64,000 nucleotides of DNA from DASQPA01 sp963757335 (GTDB lineage Bacteria > Acidobacteriota > Thermoanaerobaculia > Multivoradales > UBA5704). The notes under the pieces are model-generated. The model saw nothing but the letters and a program-made list of their open reading frames with translations. It was not told the DNA's origin and did no database searches. Below, piece after piece: positions 32,490 through 41,511 of the stretch. How positions within the stretch are numbered: position 1 is the stretch's first letter; the number at the start of each line of letters is the position of its first letter. A program made the translations under genes and the position numbers. The stretch covers positions 868,001-932,000 of the forward strand of contig CAVWRJ010000008.1 in assembly GCA_963757335.1 (NCBI GenBank). The letters run 5' to 3'.

Positions 32490-34217
32490 ATGAGTGCCGC
32501 CGAGATACTAGAAACGTCGACCGCAAGCACCCTGGTCAAGTCCCCCACCGGTATTCAAGGCCTCGACGAGGTGACCGGCGGCGGTCTCCCGGCCGGGCGG
32601 CCCACCCTCATCTGCGGCAGCGCCGGCTGCGGCAAGACCCTCTTCGCCATCGAGTTCCTCGTCCACGGGGCGATCCGGTACGGCGAGCCGGGGGTCTTCT
32701 TCGCCTTCGAGGAGAGGCCCGAGGAGCTGGCCCAGAACGTCCGCTCCCTCGGCTTCGACCTGGACGACCTGGTGCGCCGGAATCTCCTCTCGGTCGACTA
32801 CGTCCACATCGAGCGCAGCGAGATCGAGGAGACCGGCGAGTACGATCTCGAAGGGCTCTTCCTCCGGCTCGGCTTCGCCATCGACTCGATCGGCGCCAAG
32901 CGCGTCGCTCTCGACACCCTGGAGACCCTCTTCGGCGGGCTCGGGAACGAGGCGGTCCTGCGCTCGGAGCTCCGCCGGCTCTTCCGCTGGTTGAAGGACC
33001 GGCAGGTGACGGCCGTCATCACCGCCGAGCGCGGCGACGGCGCGCTCACCCGCTACGGCCTGGAGGAGTACGTCTCCGACTGCGTCATCCTGCTCGACAA
33101 CCGGGTCATCGACCAGGCCGCCACCCGGCGGCTCCGGGTCGTCAAGTACCGCGGCTCGGCCCACGGCACCAACGAGTACCCCTTTCTCATCGACGAGGGG
33201 GGATTGGAGGTCCTGCCGATCACCTCGGCCGGCCTCACGCACACCGTGTCGCGGGAGCGGGTGTCCTCCGGGGTCCCCCAGCTCGACGCCATGCTGGGCG
33301 GCGGCGGCTACTACCGCGGCAGCAGCGTCCTCGTCTCCGGCACGGCCGGCAGCGGCAAGAGCAGCCTCTCGGCCCACTTCGCCGCCGCGGCCTGCCGGCG
33401 CGGCGAGCGCTGCGTCTACTTCGCCTTCGAGGAATCCGAGGACCAGGTGGTCCGCAACATGAGCTCGATCGGCGTCGACCTGGCGACTCCACTGAAGGAA
33501 GGGCGGCTGAAGTTCCACGCCGCCCGCCCGACCCTCTACGGGCTCGAAGGCCATCTCGCGCTCATGCACAAGGTGGTTCGCCAGGCGGAGCCCCAGGTGG
33601 TGATCGTCGATCCCATCAGCACCTTCCTCTCGGTGAGCGCCGCGAACGACGTCAAGGCCCTCCTCGTGCGGCTCATGGACTTCTTGAAAGCGCGGCAGAT
33701 CACGGCCTTCTTCACCAGCCTGACGACCCCGGGGGGGAGCCTGGAACAGACCGACATCGGCATCTCCTCCCTGATCGACACCTGGCTGCTGCTCCGCGAC
33801 CTGGAGAGCGGCGGCGAGCGCAACCGCGGCCTCTACGTCCTGAAGTCCCGCGGCATGAGCCACTCGAACCAGGTCCGCGAATTCCTCCTCACCGACCGCG
33901 GCATCCAGCTGGTCGACGTCTGCGTCGGTCCGGAAGGCGTGCTCACCGGCTCGGCCCGGCGGGCAGAGGAGGCGCGCGAGCGGACCGGGATCGCGGCGCG
34001 GGAGGAGGAGATCGCCCGCCAGCGCCGCGAGCTGGACCTCAGACGCCAGGTGATGGAGGCGCGCATCGCGACCCTGCACACCGAGTTCAAGATGGAAGAG
34101 GAGCAGTTAGAGCGTCTGATCGAGGCGGAGGGTAGGAGCCGCGACCGCCTCGCTATGGAACGTGCGGAAATCCTTCGCAGCCGCCAGTCTGACACCGACT
34201 TGAGATCCACTCGCTAG
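32490..34217 (+). CDS. kaiC: KaiC-like double RecA-domain ATPase
   Basis: 575 residues. Two RecA/KaiC domains each have a Walker A (GSAGCGKT near residue 43 and GTAGSGKSS near 284) and the catalytic Glu pair in FAFEERPEE and FAFEESEDQ. The CII phosphorylation segment reads DIGISSLIDTWLLL, so Ser-Ser stands where cyanobacterial KaiC has Ser-Thr. A ~75-residue coiled-coil tail (REEEIARQRRELDLRRQ...) follows. The ATG at 32490 was chosen over upstream in-frame TTG codons. kaiB follows 23 bases later, then a histidine kinase: a KaiC/KaiB/output-kinase set without kaiA. Confidence 0.9.
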   Translation: MSAAEILETSTASTLVKSPTGIQGLDEVTGGGLPAGRPTLICGSAGCGKTLFAIEFLVHGAIRYGEPGVFFAFEERPEELAQNVRSLGFDLDDLVRRNLLSVDYVHIERSEIEETGEYDLEGLFLRLGFAIDSIGAKRVALDTLETLFGGLGNEAVLRSELRRLFRWLKDRQVTAVITAERGDGALTRYGLEEYVSDCVILLDNRVIDQAATRRLRVVKYRGSAHGTNEYPFLIDEGGLEVLPITSAGLTHTVSRERVSSGVPQLDAMLGGGGYYRGSSVLVSGTAGSGKSSLSAHFAAAACRRGERCVYFAFEESEDQVVRNMSSIGVDLATPLKEGRLKFHAARPTLYGLEGHLALMHKVVRQAEPQVVIVDPISTFLSVSAANDVKALLVRLMDFLKARQITAFFTSLTTPGGSLEQTDIGISSLIDTWLLLRDLESGGERNRGLYVLKSRGMSHSNQVREFLLTDRGIQLVDVCVGPEGVLTGSARRAEEARERTGIAAREEEIARQRRELDLRRQVMEARIATLHTEFKMEEEQLERLIEAEGRSRDRLAMERAEILRSRQSDTDLRSTR

Positions 34218-34240
34218 GAGCACTCGCTAGGAGCTACGAC

Positions 34241-34597
34241 ATGGCGGACCCGACCTCCTCTCCAGAGAATGGCCCCAGCGGCCCGGCACTGCCGGAAGTC
34301 CTGCCGGAAGTCCTGCCGGACGGATTCTTGGACCTGCGGCTCTATGTCGCCGGACAGACCCCGCGCTCGATGGCGGCGATCGCCAACCTCAAAAAGATCT
34401 GTGAGGATCACCTCGCGGGCAAGTACCGGGTCGAGGTCGTCGATCTCATGTTGAACCCCGCCCTCGCCCGCACCGACCAGATCCTCGCCATCCCGACCCT
34501 CGTGCGCAAGCTCCCGGCGCCGGCGCGGAAGATCATCGGCGACCTCTCGCAGACCGAGCGGGTGCTCCTCGGGCTCGACTTCCAACCCCGGAGCTGA
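34241..34597 (+). CDS. kaiB: KaiB-like protein
   Basis: 118 residues with the thioredoxin-like KaiB core: LDLRLYVAGQTPRSMAAIANLKKICEDHL, YRVEVVDLMLNPALARTDQILAIPTLVRKLP, and the acidic-loop end GDLSQTERVLLGLDF. The first 28 residues are a low-complexity extension containing an exact 12-base tandem duplication (PEVL PEVL). It is transcribed directly after kaiC and before a hybrid kinase. KaiB binds KaiC in the post-phosphorylation state; timing or stress roles are known in non-cyanobacterial homologues. Confidence 0.92.
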   Translation: MADPTSSPENGPSGPALPEVLPEVLPDGFLDLRLYVAGQTPRSMAAIANLKKICEDHLAGKYRVEVVDLMLNPALARTDQILAIPTLVRKLPAPARKIIGDLSQTERVLLGLDFQPRS

Positions 34598-34652
34598 GAA
34601 GTCTGAGCTTCAAGGGGGTTCCAAGAGCCGCCCGCTACCGGCACGCTGTCTC

Positions 34653-36857
34653 ATGCAAGTGACAGAAGATTCCGAAAAAGACCCGACGAGGAGCTGCTCG
34701 CTGAGATCGCGGAGCTCCGCCTGCGCCTCGCCGAGCCCGAGGAGACGGTGGAAGCGATCCGTCAGGGCGAGGTCGATGCCTTCGTGGTGCTCGAGCCCGG
34801 CGGCGAGCGGGTCTATACTCTGGGCACCGCGGAGCTCCTCCGTCAGCTCCACCTGATCACCGACTCCCTGCCGCTCCTCGTCGCCTACGTCGACAGCGAC
34901 CGCCGCTACCGTTTCGTCAACCGCCACTACGAGACCTGGTTCGGGCGCCCCGCGCACGACTTCGTGGGGCTCTCCGTGGCGGAGCTGGTGGGAGCCTCGG
35001 CCTACGAGCTGGTGCGGGAGCACATCGACGCGGCTTTAGCGGGGCGCCAGGTGGTCTACGAGAGCTGGATACCCTACCGGGAAGCCGGGGACCGCTTCGT
35101 CCACGTCACCTACATGCCTCACCACCACGCCGGGGAGGTCCAGGGGCTCGTCAGCTTCGTCGAGGACGTGACCGAGCGCAAGCACGCGGAGGAGGCCCTG
35201 CGCCTCCTGGCCGACGCCGGGGAGCAGCTCTCCCAGTCGCTGGACTACGAGACGACCCTCGACAACGCCGCTCGTCTCGCGGTGCCAGCCCTCGCGGATT
35301 GGTGCATGATCGATCTGGTGCAGGAGGAGGGCGACTGCCGGCGGGTGGTCAGCCGCCACGTCGATCCCTCTCTGGAGCTCTCTGATGGAGGAGCTGAAGC
35401 GCCATCCCCTGCCGCGGGAGCTCGGCTTCGCGGCTGATGCGGGTGCTGGAGACGGGGGAGCCGCTGTTCACCGCCGACCTCTCGACGGCCACGGTCGAGG
35501 CCGAGCTGCGGAGCGACGACCATGCCCGGATCATCCGCCAGCTGGCGCCGCGCTCCTCGCTCGCCGTCCCCCTGGTGGCGCGCGGCCGGACCCTGGGGGT
35601 CTGGACCTTCTCTATGCCGAGTCCGGCCGGCGCTACCGGAAAGAGGACCTGCAGGTCGCCCTGGAGCTCGCCCGCCGCGCCGCCGTGGCCCTGGACAACT
35701 CCCGGCTCTTCCGGGAGCTGGAGACCGCCAACCGCGCCAAGGACCACTTCCTCGCCACTCTCTCCCACGAGCTGCGCACGCCGCTCACCCCGGTCCTCGC
35801 CATCGCCTCGCGGCTGGAGGTCGACGGCCGTGTGCTGCCCGAGGTGCGGGAGGGGCTCGACATGATCCGGAGGAACGTCGAGCTCGAAGCGCGGCTGATC
35901 GACGACCTGCTCGACCTCACCCGGATCACCCGCGGCAAGCTCGAGCTGCACTGCGCGCCGACCGACCTCCGGCAGGTGATCGCCCAGGCCCTGGAGACCT
36001 GCGGCGAGCGCGAGCTGGCGGCGCGCCACGTCGTCCGCGACCTGGCGGCCGAGGAGCATCTGATCTGGGGGGACCCCTCCCGCCTGGCGCAGGTGTTCTG
36101 GAACCTGCTGAGCAATGCCTTGAAGTTCACCCCCGAGGGCGGCACGATCGCCGTGCGGTCGTTCCGCGAGGGCGCTCCCGGCGCGAGCTTCCTCGTCGTC
36201 GAGGTCGCCGACTCCGGCATCGGCATCGAGCCGGGGGCGCTGCCGCACATCTTCGACGCCTTCGACCAGGGCCGGGCGGGCACCACCCGGCGCTTCGGCG
36301 GCCTGGGGCTGGGGCTCGCGATCAGCCGGGCCATCGTCGAGCTGCACGGCGGCCGGCTCACCGCGGCGAGCGCCGGCCGGGACCGCGGAGCGGCCTTCAC
36401 CGTCCGGCTGCCGCTGTCCGGGCTCCCGGTCGGGGTGGAGGACGCCGGCGAAGCGGCTTTTCCGGGCCTGCTCCCGCCCCTCTCCGCTGCCGACCGGCCG
36501 CTCCACATCCTGCTCGTCGAGGATCATGGCGATACCGCCGAAGCCATGGCGGCGCTCCTCGAGGTGCTGGGCCATCGGGTCACCGTCGCCGGTACGGTCG
36601 CGGCGGCCCTGGCCGCGGCCGAGGGCAACGAGCTGGACCTGGTCCTCTCCGACCTCGGCCTGCCGGACGGCCACGGTCACGACCTCATGCGCGACCTCTC
36701 GCTCCGCCACGGCCTCCGCGGGATCGCGCTCTCCGGCTACGGCATGGAGGAGGACGTGGCGAAGAGCCACGAGTCCGGTTTCGCGCTCCACATCACCAAG
36801 CCGGTGAACCTCGACACCCTGCGCAGCGCCATCCAGCGGATTGCGGCTACTCGCTAG
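34653..36857 (+). CDS. PAS-GAF-HisKA hybrid histidine kinase with C-terminal receiver, several frameshifts
   Basis: The reconstructed order is as follows. A coiled N-terminus (ELLAEIAELRLRLAE) leads to PAS (DSLPLLVAYVDSDRRYRFVNRHYETWFG), then GAF (LDNAARLAVPALADW...). Next come HisKA (HFLATLSHELRTPLTPVL), HATPase (N-box NLLSNALKF, G1 DSGIGIE, G2 FGGLGLGLAIS) and a receiver (ILLVEDHGDTAEAM, LVLSDLGLPDG, HITKPV). The frame changes near 34685, 35380, 35430 and 35610; the last ~410 residues, including all kinase motifs, are in one frame. The position after kaiC-kaiB suggests an output kinase, analogous to SasA-type partners. Indels may be sequence errors. Confidence 0.75.
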
Positions 36858-36863
36858 AATCGA

Positions 36864-37952
36864 CTAGCGGATCCGGCGCCGCCGATTCCGGATGTAGTCC
36901 GCCATGATGAACTCCCCCAGGTTGTAGGGTGAGGCGAAATAGGCCCGGCCGCGGTTGATCTGGGTGAGCTTCTCGACGAACTGGGTCAGCATGGGGTCGG
37001 TCGCCAGCATGAAGGTGGTGATCACCACCTTCTGGCGGCGGCAGATGTCGGCCTCTTCCAGGGTGAGGTTGACGATCCGCATGTCGAGGCCGAAGGGGTT
37101 CTTGTAGATGCGGCCGTTCTCGGTGATCGCCGAGGGTTTGCCGTCGGTGACCAGGAAGATCTGCTTGTTGGGCTGCTTCTGGCGGGAGAGGAGCCCGCGG
37201 GCGAGCTGCAGGGCCTCCCTCGTGTTGGTGTGGAAGGGGCCGGCCTCGATGTAGGGGATGTCTCTGAGCTTCACCTGCTCGGCGCGGTCGCCGAAGAGGA
37301 TGACGCCCAGGTGATCCTTGGGGTACTTGGTGGTGATGAGCTCGGTCAAGGCGAGCGCCACGGTCTTCGCCGGCGTGATGCGGTCCTCGCCGTAGAGGAT
37401 CATCGAGTGGCTGATGTCGATCGCGACGATCGTGGCACACGAGGTCAGGTGCTCGGTCTCGTAGACCTCCAGGTCCTCCTCGGCCAGCTCGAGCTCGCCC
37501 TTGGTCCGCCGCATGGCGTTCTGGAGCGACTTCGCCGGTTCCAAGAGGTGGAGCTCGTCGCCGAACTGGTAGCCGCGGGTCTCCGGCTGGCGCTCCATGC
37601 CGTCCCCGGAGGCGTGGATGGGGTGGTAGCCGGGGCCGGACTTCGAGAGACCGGAGAAGATCTCCTCGAAGGCGCTCTTCCGAATCTTCCGCTCGCCGCC
37701 GCTGGTGAGCGACATGCCGCCCTCGCTGTCCCGGCCGATCAGCTGTTGATCCTCCAGGCTGGCGAAGAAGGCGTCCAGATCGACCTCCTCCGAGAGGTAG
37801 CCCTCCTGCTGCAGGTAGCGCATCCAGTTCATCGCCTCGTCGACGTCGCCGCCCGAGGCGAGAACGAGCTGGTTGAACAGGCGCAGGAGGTCGAGCCCGG
37901 CGAGGATCGCCTGGATGAGGGCGGGGTCCAGATATTGATAGCGGTGGCGCAT
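36864..37952 (-). CDS. VWA-domain protein partnered with MoxR/Mg-chelatase-type ATPase
   Basis: 362 residues. The N-terminal half is helical (LIQAILAGLDLLRLFNQLVL...). The C-terminal ~200 residues form a von Willebrand A domain with the MIDAS motif in VAIDISHSMILYGED and the downstream Thr/Asp in FHTNTREAL and FLVTDGKPS. Such proteins act with the upstream AAA+ ATPase as a metal-chelatase or remodelling pair. It ends seven bases from the convergent kinase gene. A REP-like region separates it from the ATPase gene. Confidence 0.8.
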   Translation of the reverse strand: MRHRYQYLDPALIQAILAGLDLLRLFNQLVLASGGDVDEAMNWMRYLQQEGYLSEEVDLDAFFASLEDQQLIGRDSEGGMSLTSGGERKIRKSAFEEIFSGLSKSGPGYHPIHASGDGMERQPETRGYQFGDELHLLEPAKSLQNAMRRTKGELELAEEDLEVYETEHLTSCATIVAIDISHSMILYGEDRITPAKTVALALTELITTKYPKDHLGVILFGDRAEQVKLRDIPYIEAGPFHTNTREALQLARGLLSRQKQPNKQIFLVTDGKPSAITENGRIYKNPFGLDMRIVNLTLEEADICRRQKVVITTFMLATDPMLTQFVEKLTQINRGRAYFASPYNLGEFIMADYIRNRRRRIR

Positions 37953-38090
37953 GGTGTTGAAACTCCGTTGCCGGGTGTCGTAGGGGCAACCCCCCGTGGT
38001 TGCCCTGGGGCCTCCGGAGGAGGGCAGGCACGGGGGCCTGCCCCTACATCCTAGAGGAGGGCAGGCACGGGGGCCTGCCCCTACATCCTA
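37953..38090. repeat. REP-like palindromes and 37-bp tandem duplication
   Basis: A 37-base unit beginning GAGGAGGGCAGGCACGGGGG is present twice head-to-tail (38017-38053, 38054-38090). A related GTAGGGGCAACCCCCCGTGG palindrome lies just before. The second unit supplies the stop codon of the AAA+ gene. Confidence 0.8.
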
Positions 38091-39620
38091 ATTGATGTCC
38101 CCGCGCCGATTGCCGCTGCCGCTGCCGCCCTTCTTGTTGGGCCGCAGGAGCTGGAACTTGACCATCTCCTTGTAGCTCACCTGGCTGTCCAGGTCCTGGC
38201 GGGCGAGCTTCAGGTGTTGGTGGAGGCCCTCCAGGATCGTCTCGGCGGTGAAGCAGCGCTCCTCCTTGCCGCCAACGCCGCCGCCGTTCTGGGAGTGCTT
38301 CGCCGCCAGGTCGAAGAGGCCGGGCACCTTGCGGATCTCGGCCTCGTACTCGGCGAACGGCTGCTCGTCGGAAAGGGTGATCGCGTTGCCCTCGGCGAAC
38401 CAGCGGATGATCTTGGCGTAGGGGCCCTTGTCCTCCTCGCCGCCGCTCCCGGCCTCCTTGCCGACCTCGGGGAAGCGGGCGTCGAAGACCTTCTTGACCG
38501 CGAGACCCACGAGCCGCCGGGCCACCACCTCGGCCCCCTGCTGCTCGCCCTCGTAGACCATCTCGACCTTGCCGGTGATCGCCGGCAGCAGCATCTGAAG
38601 GTCGCAGAGACGCGGGGAGATCGGGTTGTCGCCGGTCGCGAGCGCCCGCCGCTCGAGGTTCGAGACCAGGAGCTCCATGGCGGAAATCGAGACCCGGGCC
38701 GAGACGCCGGAGGACTGGTCGACCAGATCGCTCTCGCGGGCCACGAAGCTGATCTCCTCGACCAGCGTCCGCACCTCCTCGGGGATCACCACCCCCGGCA
38801 CGTCGCGCTCGGTCCACGCCTCCTGCCGCGTGATGTCGGCCGAGATCTTCACCTCGGGCGGATAGTGGGTGAGGATCTGCGACGAGATGCGGTCCTTGAG
38901 CGGCGTGATGATGCTGCCGCGGTTGGTGTAGTCCTCCGGGTTGGCGGAGAAGACCATCAGCATGTCGAGCGGGATGCGGACGGGAAAGCCGCGGATCTGG
39001 AGGTCGCGCTCTTCGAGCAGGTTGAAGAGACCGACCTGGATGCGGGGAGCGAGGTCGGGGAGCTCGTTGATCGCGAAGATCCCCCGGTTGGTGCGCGGCA
39101 CGATCCCGAAGTGGATGACCTCGGGGTCGGCGAAGGTGAGCTTGCGGGTCGCCGCCTTGATCGGGTCGATGTCGCCCAGGAGGTCGGCGATCGAGACGTC
39201 GGGGGTCGCGAGCTTCTCGTTGTAGCGCGCGTCGCGCCCCAGCCACTCGACGACAGCGTCGTCCCCCGACTCGGCGATCAGCCGCTGGCCGTGAGTCGAG
39301 ATGGGGGCGAGCGGGTCGTCGTTCAATTCGGTGCCGGCGAGGACCGGGATCGCCTCGTCGAGGAGAGTGACGAGCGAGCGCAGGATGCGGGTCTTCGCCT
39401 GGCCGCGGAGGCCTAAGAGAATGAAGTCGTGGCCGGCCAGGAGGGCGTTGACGACGCCGGGGATCACCGTTCGGTCGTACCCCAGGACGCCGGGGAAGAG
39501 CGGCTCGCCGGAGGCGATCTTGGCGCGGAGGTTTGCGCGCAGCTCCTGCTTGACAGTGCGCGGGCGGTAGCCGCTCTTCTTGAGGGCTCCTACGGTCGTG
39601 GGACGTTTGCTAGGGGCCAT
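38088..39620 (-). CDS. AAA+ ATPase of the magnesium-chelatase/MoxR type
   Basis: 510 residues from ATG 39620, which overlaps the trxB stop (TGATG). The Walker A is atypical, FILLGLRGQAKTRILRSL, and the Walker B-like strand reads GIFAINELPDL. These are followed by a MoxR/ChlI-type insert (RIQVGLFNLLEERDLQIRGF) and SANPEDYTNRGSIITPLKDR. A C-terminal helical region with charged Gly/Ser-rich end follows. It most likely remodels or inserts metal with the downstream VWA protein. The real target is unknown. Confidence 0.82.
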   Translation of the reverse strand: MAPSKRPTTVGALKKSGYRPRTVKQELRANLRAKIASGEPLFPGVLGYDRTVIPGVVNALLAGHDFILLGLRGQAKTRILRSLVTLLDEAIPVLAGTELNDDPLAPISTHGQRLIAESGDDAVVEWLGRDARYNEKLATPDVSIADLLGDIDPIKAATRKLTFADPEVIHFGIVPRTNRGIFAINELPDLAPRIQVGLFNLLEERDLQIRGFPVRIPLDMLMVFSANPEDYTNRGSIITPLKDRISSQILTHYPPEVKISADITRQEAWTERDVPGVVIPEEVRTLVEEISFVARESDLVDQSSGVSARVSISAMELLVSNLERRALATGDNPISPRLCDLQMLLPAITGKVEMVYEGEQQGAEVVARRLVGLAVKKVFDARFPEVGKEAGSGGEEDKGPYAKIIRWFAEGNAITLSDEQPFAEYEAEIRKVPGLFDLAAKHSQNGGGVGGKEERCFTAETILEGLHQHLKLARQDLDSQVSYKEMVKFQLLRPNKKGGSGSGNRRGDIN

Positions 39621-40603
39621 CAGTCGTGCAACTCCCCGAGCCAGCGCTCGGCGTCGATCGCCGCCCGGCAGCCTGTGCCGGCGGCGGAAATAGCTTGTCT
39701 GTAGATGGGATCGCAGGCATCCCCCGAGGCGAAAACCCCGGGAACGTTGGTTCTGCTCGTCGGCTCGAGCACCTTGATATAGCCGAGCTCGTTCATCTCG
39801 AGCTTCCCTTTGAAAATCTGCGTGTTGGGAGAATGGCCGATGGCGTAGAACACCCCCTGGGTGGGGTACTCGCTCGCCTCGCCGGTTTCCAGGTTCTGGA
39901 GGCGGACGGCGGTGACCCCGCCCTCGCGGCTGCCGAGGACCTCGGTGACGGCGCTGTTCCAGACCCATTCGATCTTCGGATTGGCGAAGGCCCGGTCCTG
40001 CATGATCTTCGAGGCCCGGAGCTCCCCCCGGCGGTGGACCACCGACACCTTGCTCGCGAACTTGGTGAGGAAGGTGGCCTCCTCCATGGCGGAGTCGCCA
40101 CCGCCGATCACCACCACCTCCTTGCCGCGGAAGAAGAAGCCGTCGCAGGTGGCGCAGGCGGAGACCCCGTAGCCCATCAGCTCCATCTCGCCGGGGATGC
40201 CGCCAAGCTTGGCCGAGGCGCCGGTCGCGATGATGAGGGCGTCGGCGTGGTAGACGTCCTCGTCGGTCCGCAGGCGGAACGGCCGGGCTTCGAAGTCGAC
40301 CTCGACGACGGCCTGGAACTTCACCTTGGCGCCGAAGCGGCGGGCCTGCTCGCGCATCCTGTCCATCAGCTCGGGGCCCAGGATGCCCTCGGGGAAGCCG
40401 GGGAAGTTCTCGACGTCGGTCGTGATCGTCAGCTGCCCGCCCGGCTGGTTGCCCTCGAGCACCAGGGGGACGAGGTCGGCCCGGGCCGCGTAGAGAGCCG
40501 CAGTCAGGCCGGCCGGTCCCGAACCGAGGACGATTACCCGGTGATGGTTCTTCCACTCCGCTTCCGTGCTCAAGGCTTTCCGCTCCTGCTCCACACTCGC
40601 CAT
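39620..40603 (-). CDS. trxB: thioredoxin-disulfide reductase
   Basis: 327 residues from ATG 40603 (GGAGG 13 bases upstream; a TTG 45 bases further up is possible). It has FAD-binding VIVLGSGPAGLTAALYAARA, redox-active CATC in GVSACATCDGFFFRG, NADPH-binding VVVIGGGDSAMEEATFL and the C-terminal FASGDACDPIYRQAISAAGTGC. It reduces thioredoxin with NADPH, supplying electrons for arsenate reductase and general thiol balance. It is the first gene of a trxB-AAA+-VWA run. Confidence 0.95.
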   Translation of the reverse strand: MASVEQERKALSTEAEWKNHHRVIVLGSGPAGLTAALYAARADLVPLVLEGNQPGGQLTITTDVENFPGFPEGILGPELMDRMREQARRFGAKVKFQAVVEVDFEARPFRLRTDEDVYHADALIIATGASAKLGGIPGEMELMGYGVSACATCDGFFFRGKEVVVIGGGDSAMEEATFLTKFASKVSVVHRRGELRASKIMQDRAFANPKIEWVWNSAVTEVLGSREGGVTAVRLQNLETGEASEYPTQGVFYAIGHSPNTQIFKGKLEMNELGYIKVLEPTSRTNVPGVFASGDACDPIYRQAISAAGTGCRAAIDAERWLGELHD

Positions 40604-40941
40604 GTCCAGGTCCGATCCTCCAGTGGGGGGGTTGGGGCTTGCCGTCAAAACCGATGCCCGCTGCGGGGCGATCCGGGGAGGGCCACGTCGCGGCCAGTAT
40701 AGCAGCGGCGGAAGAGACGGCAGGTCCGGGCCGGAGGGAGGTCCCTCCGGGGTCCACAGAGGGATAACAGCGGGGGATTCCGGGATGTTTCCGGGTGGGC
40801 TTAAGATAGCATGACCGCCGAGGCCATGCCATGCGACGAGCCGCCAGCCGGGAGGTCCACATCGGGGAGATCCTGCTCCATGCCGCCGTCTTTGGGAAAG
40901 ACGGGGGAAGAGGTGGACGGGGCTGCGAGGGAGATCTGAGG
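40604..40941. promoter_or_regulatory. divergent intergenic region between trxB and the 40942 gene
   Basis: About 340 bases carrying both promoters. I see no open frame with family similarity, no tRNA and no clear repeat. CCGGGATGTTTCCGGG near 40780 is a short imperfect palindrome. Confidence 0.35.
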
Positions 40942-41508
40942 ATGGACGAACCGCTCTCGGCGACGGTATCCCGGCTCTTCGCGACCCTCGACGCGCGGGG
41001 GATCGACTATCTGCTGGTCGGCGGCGTCGCCCTCCTCCAGTACGTCGAAGGGCGGAACACCGAAGACCTGGATCTGATCTTCGCCCTGTCGGCGCTCGCC
41101 GCGGTGCCCGAGATCCGGATCGAGAGCCGGGAGGGGGACTTCGTCCGCGGCCGTTTCGACGGCCTCCAGGTCGACCTCCTCTTGACCGGGAACCCCTTCT
41201 TCGACGAGGTCAGGCGGCGCCACCGGACGACCCGGCGCTTCGTCGAGCGCGAGATCCCCTGCGCCACGGTCGAGGGGCTCCTGCTCTTGAAGCTCTACGC
41301 TCTCCCTTCGCTCTACCGGCAGGCCAACTTCGCCCGGGTCGGCCTCTACGAGAACGACGTCGCCACCCTCCTCCAGGCCTACCGGCCGGCGATCGAGCCC
41401 CTCCTCGCGGAGCTCGCCCCGTATCTCGGCGCGACCGAGCTCGACGCCGTGCGGACGATCGTCGCCGACCTCCGCCGGCGGATCGAGCGCTTCGAAGGCC
41501 AGGTCTAG
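40942..41508 (+). CDS. nucleotidyltransferase-fold protein (AbiEii/MNT-like)
   Basis: 188 residues. The N-terminal segment IDYLLVGGVALLQYVEGRNTEDLDLIF has the GG-x-A and D-x-D pattern of minimal nucleotidyltransferase-fold proteins, as in AbiEii-type toxins and DUF6036-like families. The C-terminal half is helical. The ATG follows GAGGGAGATCTGAGG. It is three bases ahead of an EamA transporter gene and has no obvious antitoxin partner. Function unknown; a toxin role is only a possibility. Confidence 0.6.
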   Translation: MDEPLSATVSRLFATLDARGIDYLLVGGVALLQYVEGRNTEDLDLIFALSALAAVPEIRIESREGDFVRGRFDGLQVDLLLTGNPFFDEVRRRHRTTRRFVEREIPCATVEGLLLLKLYALPSLYRQANFARVGLYENDVATLLQAYRPAIEPLLAELAPYLGATELDAVRTIVADLRRRIERFEGQV

Positions 41509-41511
41509 GAG

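Noticed and set aside
34241..34330. Functional meaning of the PEVL tandem in the KaiB N-terminus
   Set aside because: It is a 12-base exact duplication in a low-complexity extension outside the KaiB fold; slippage explains it.
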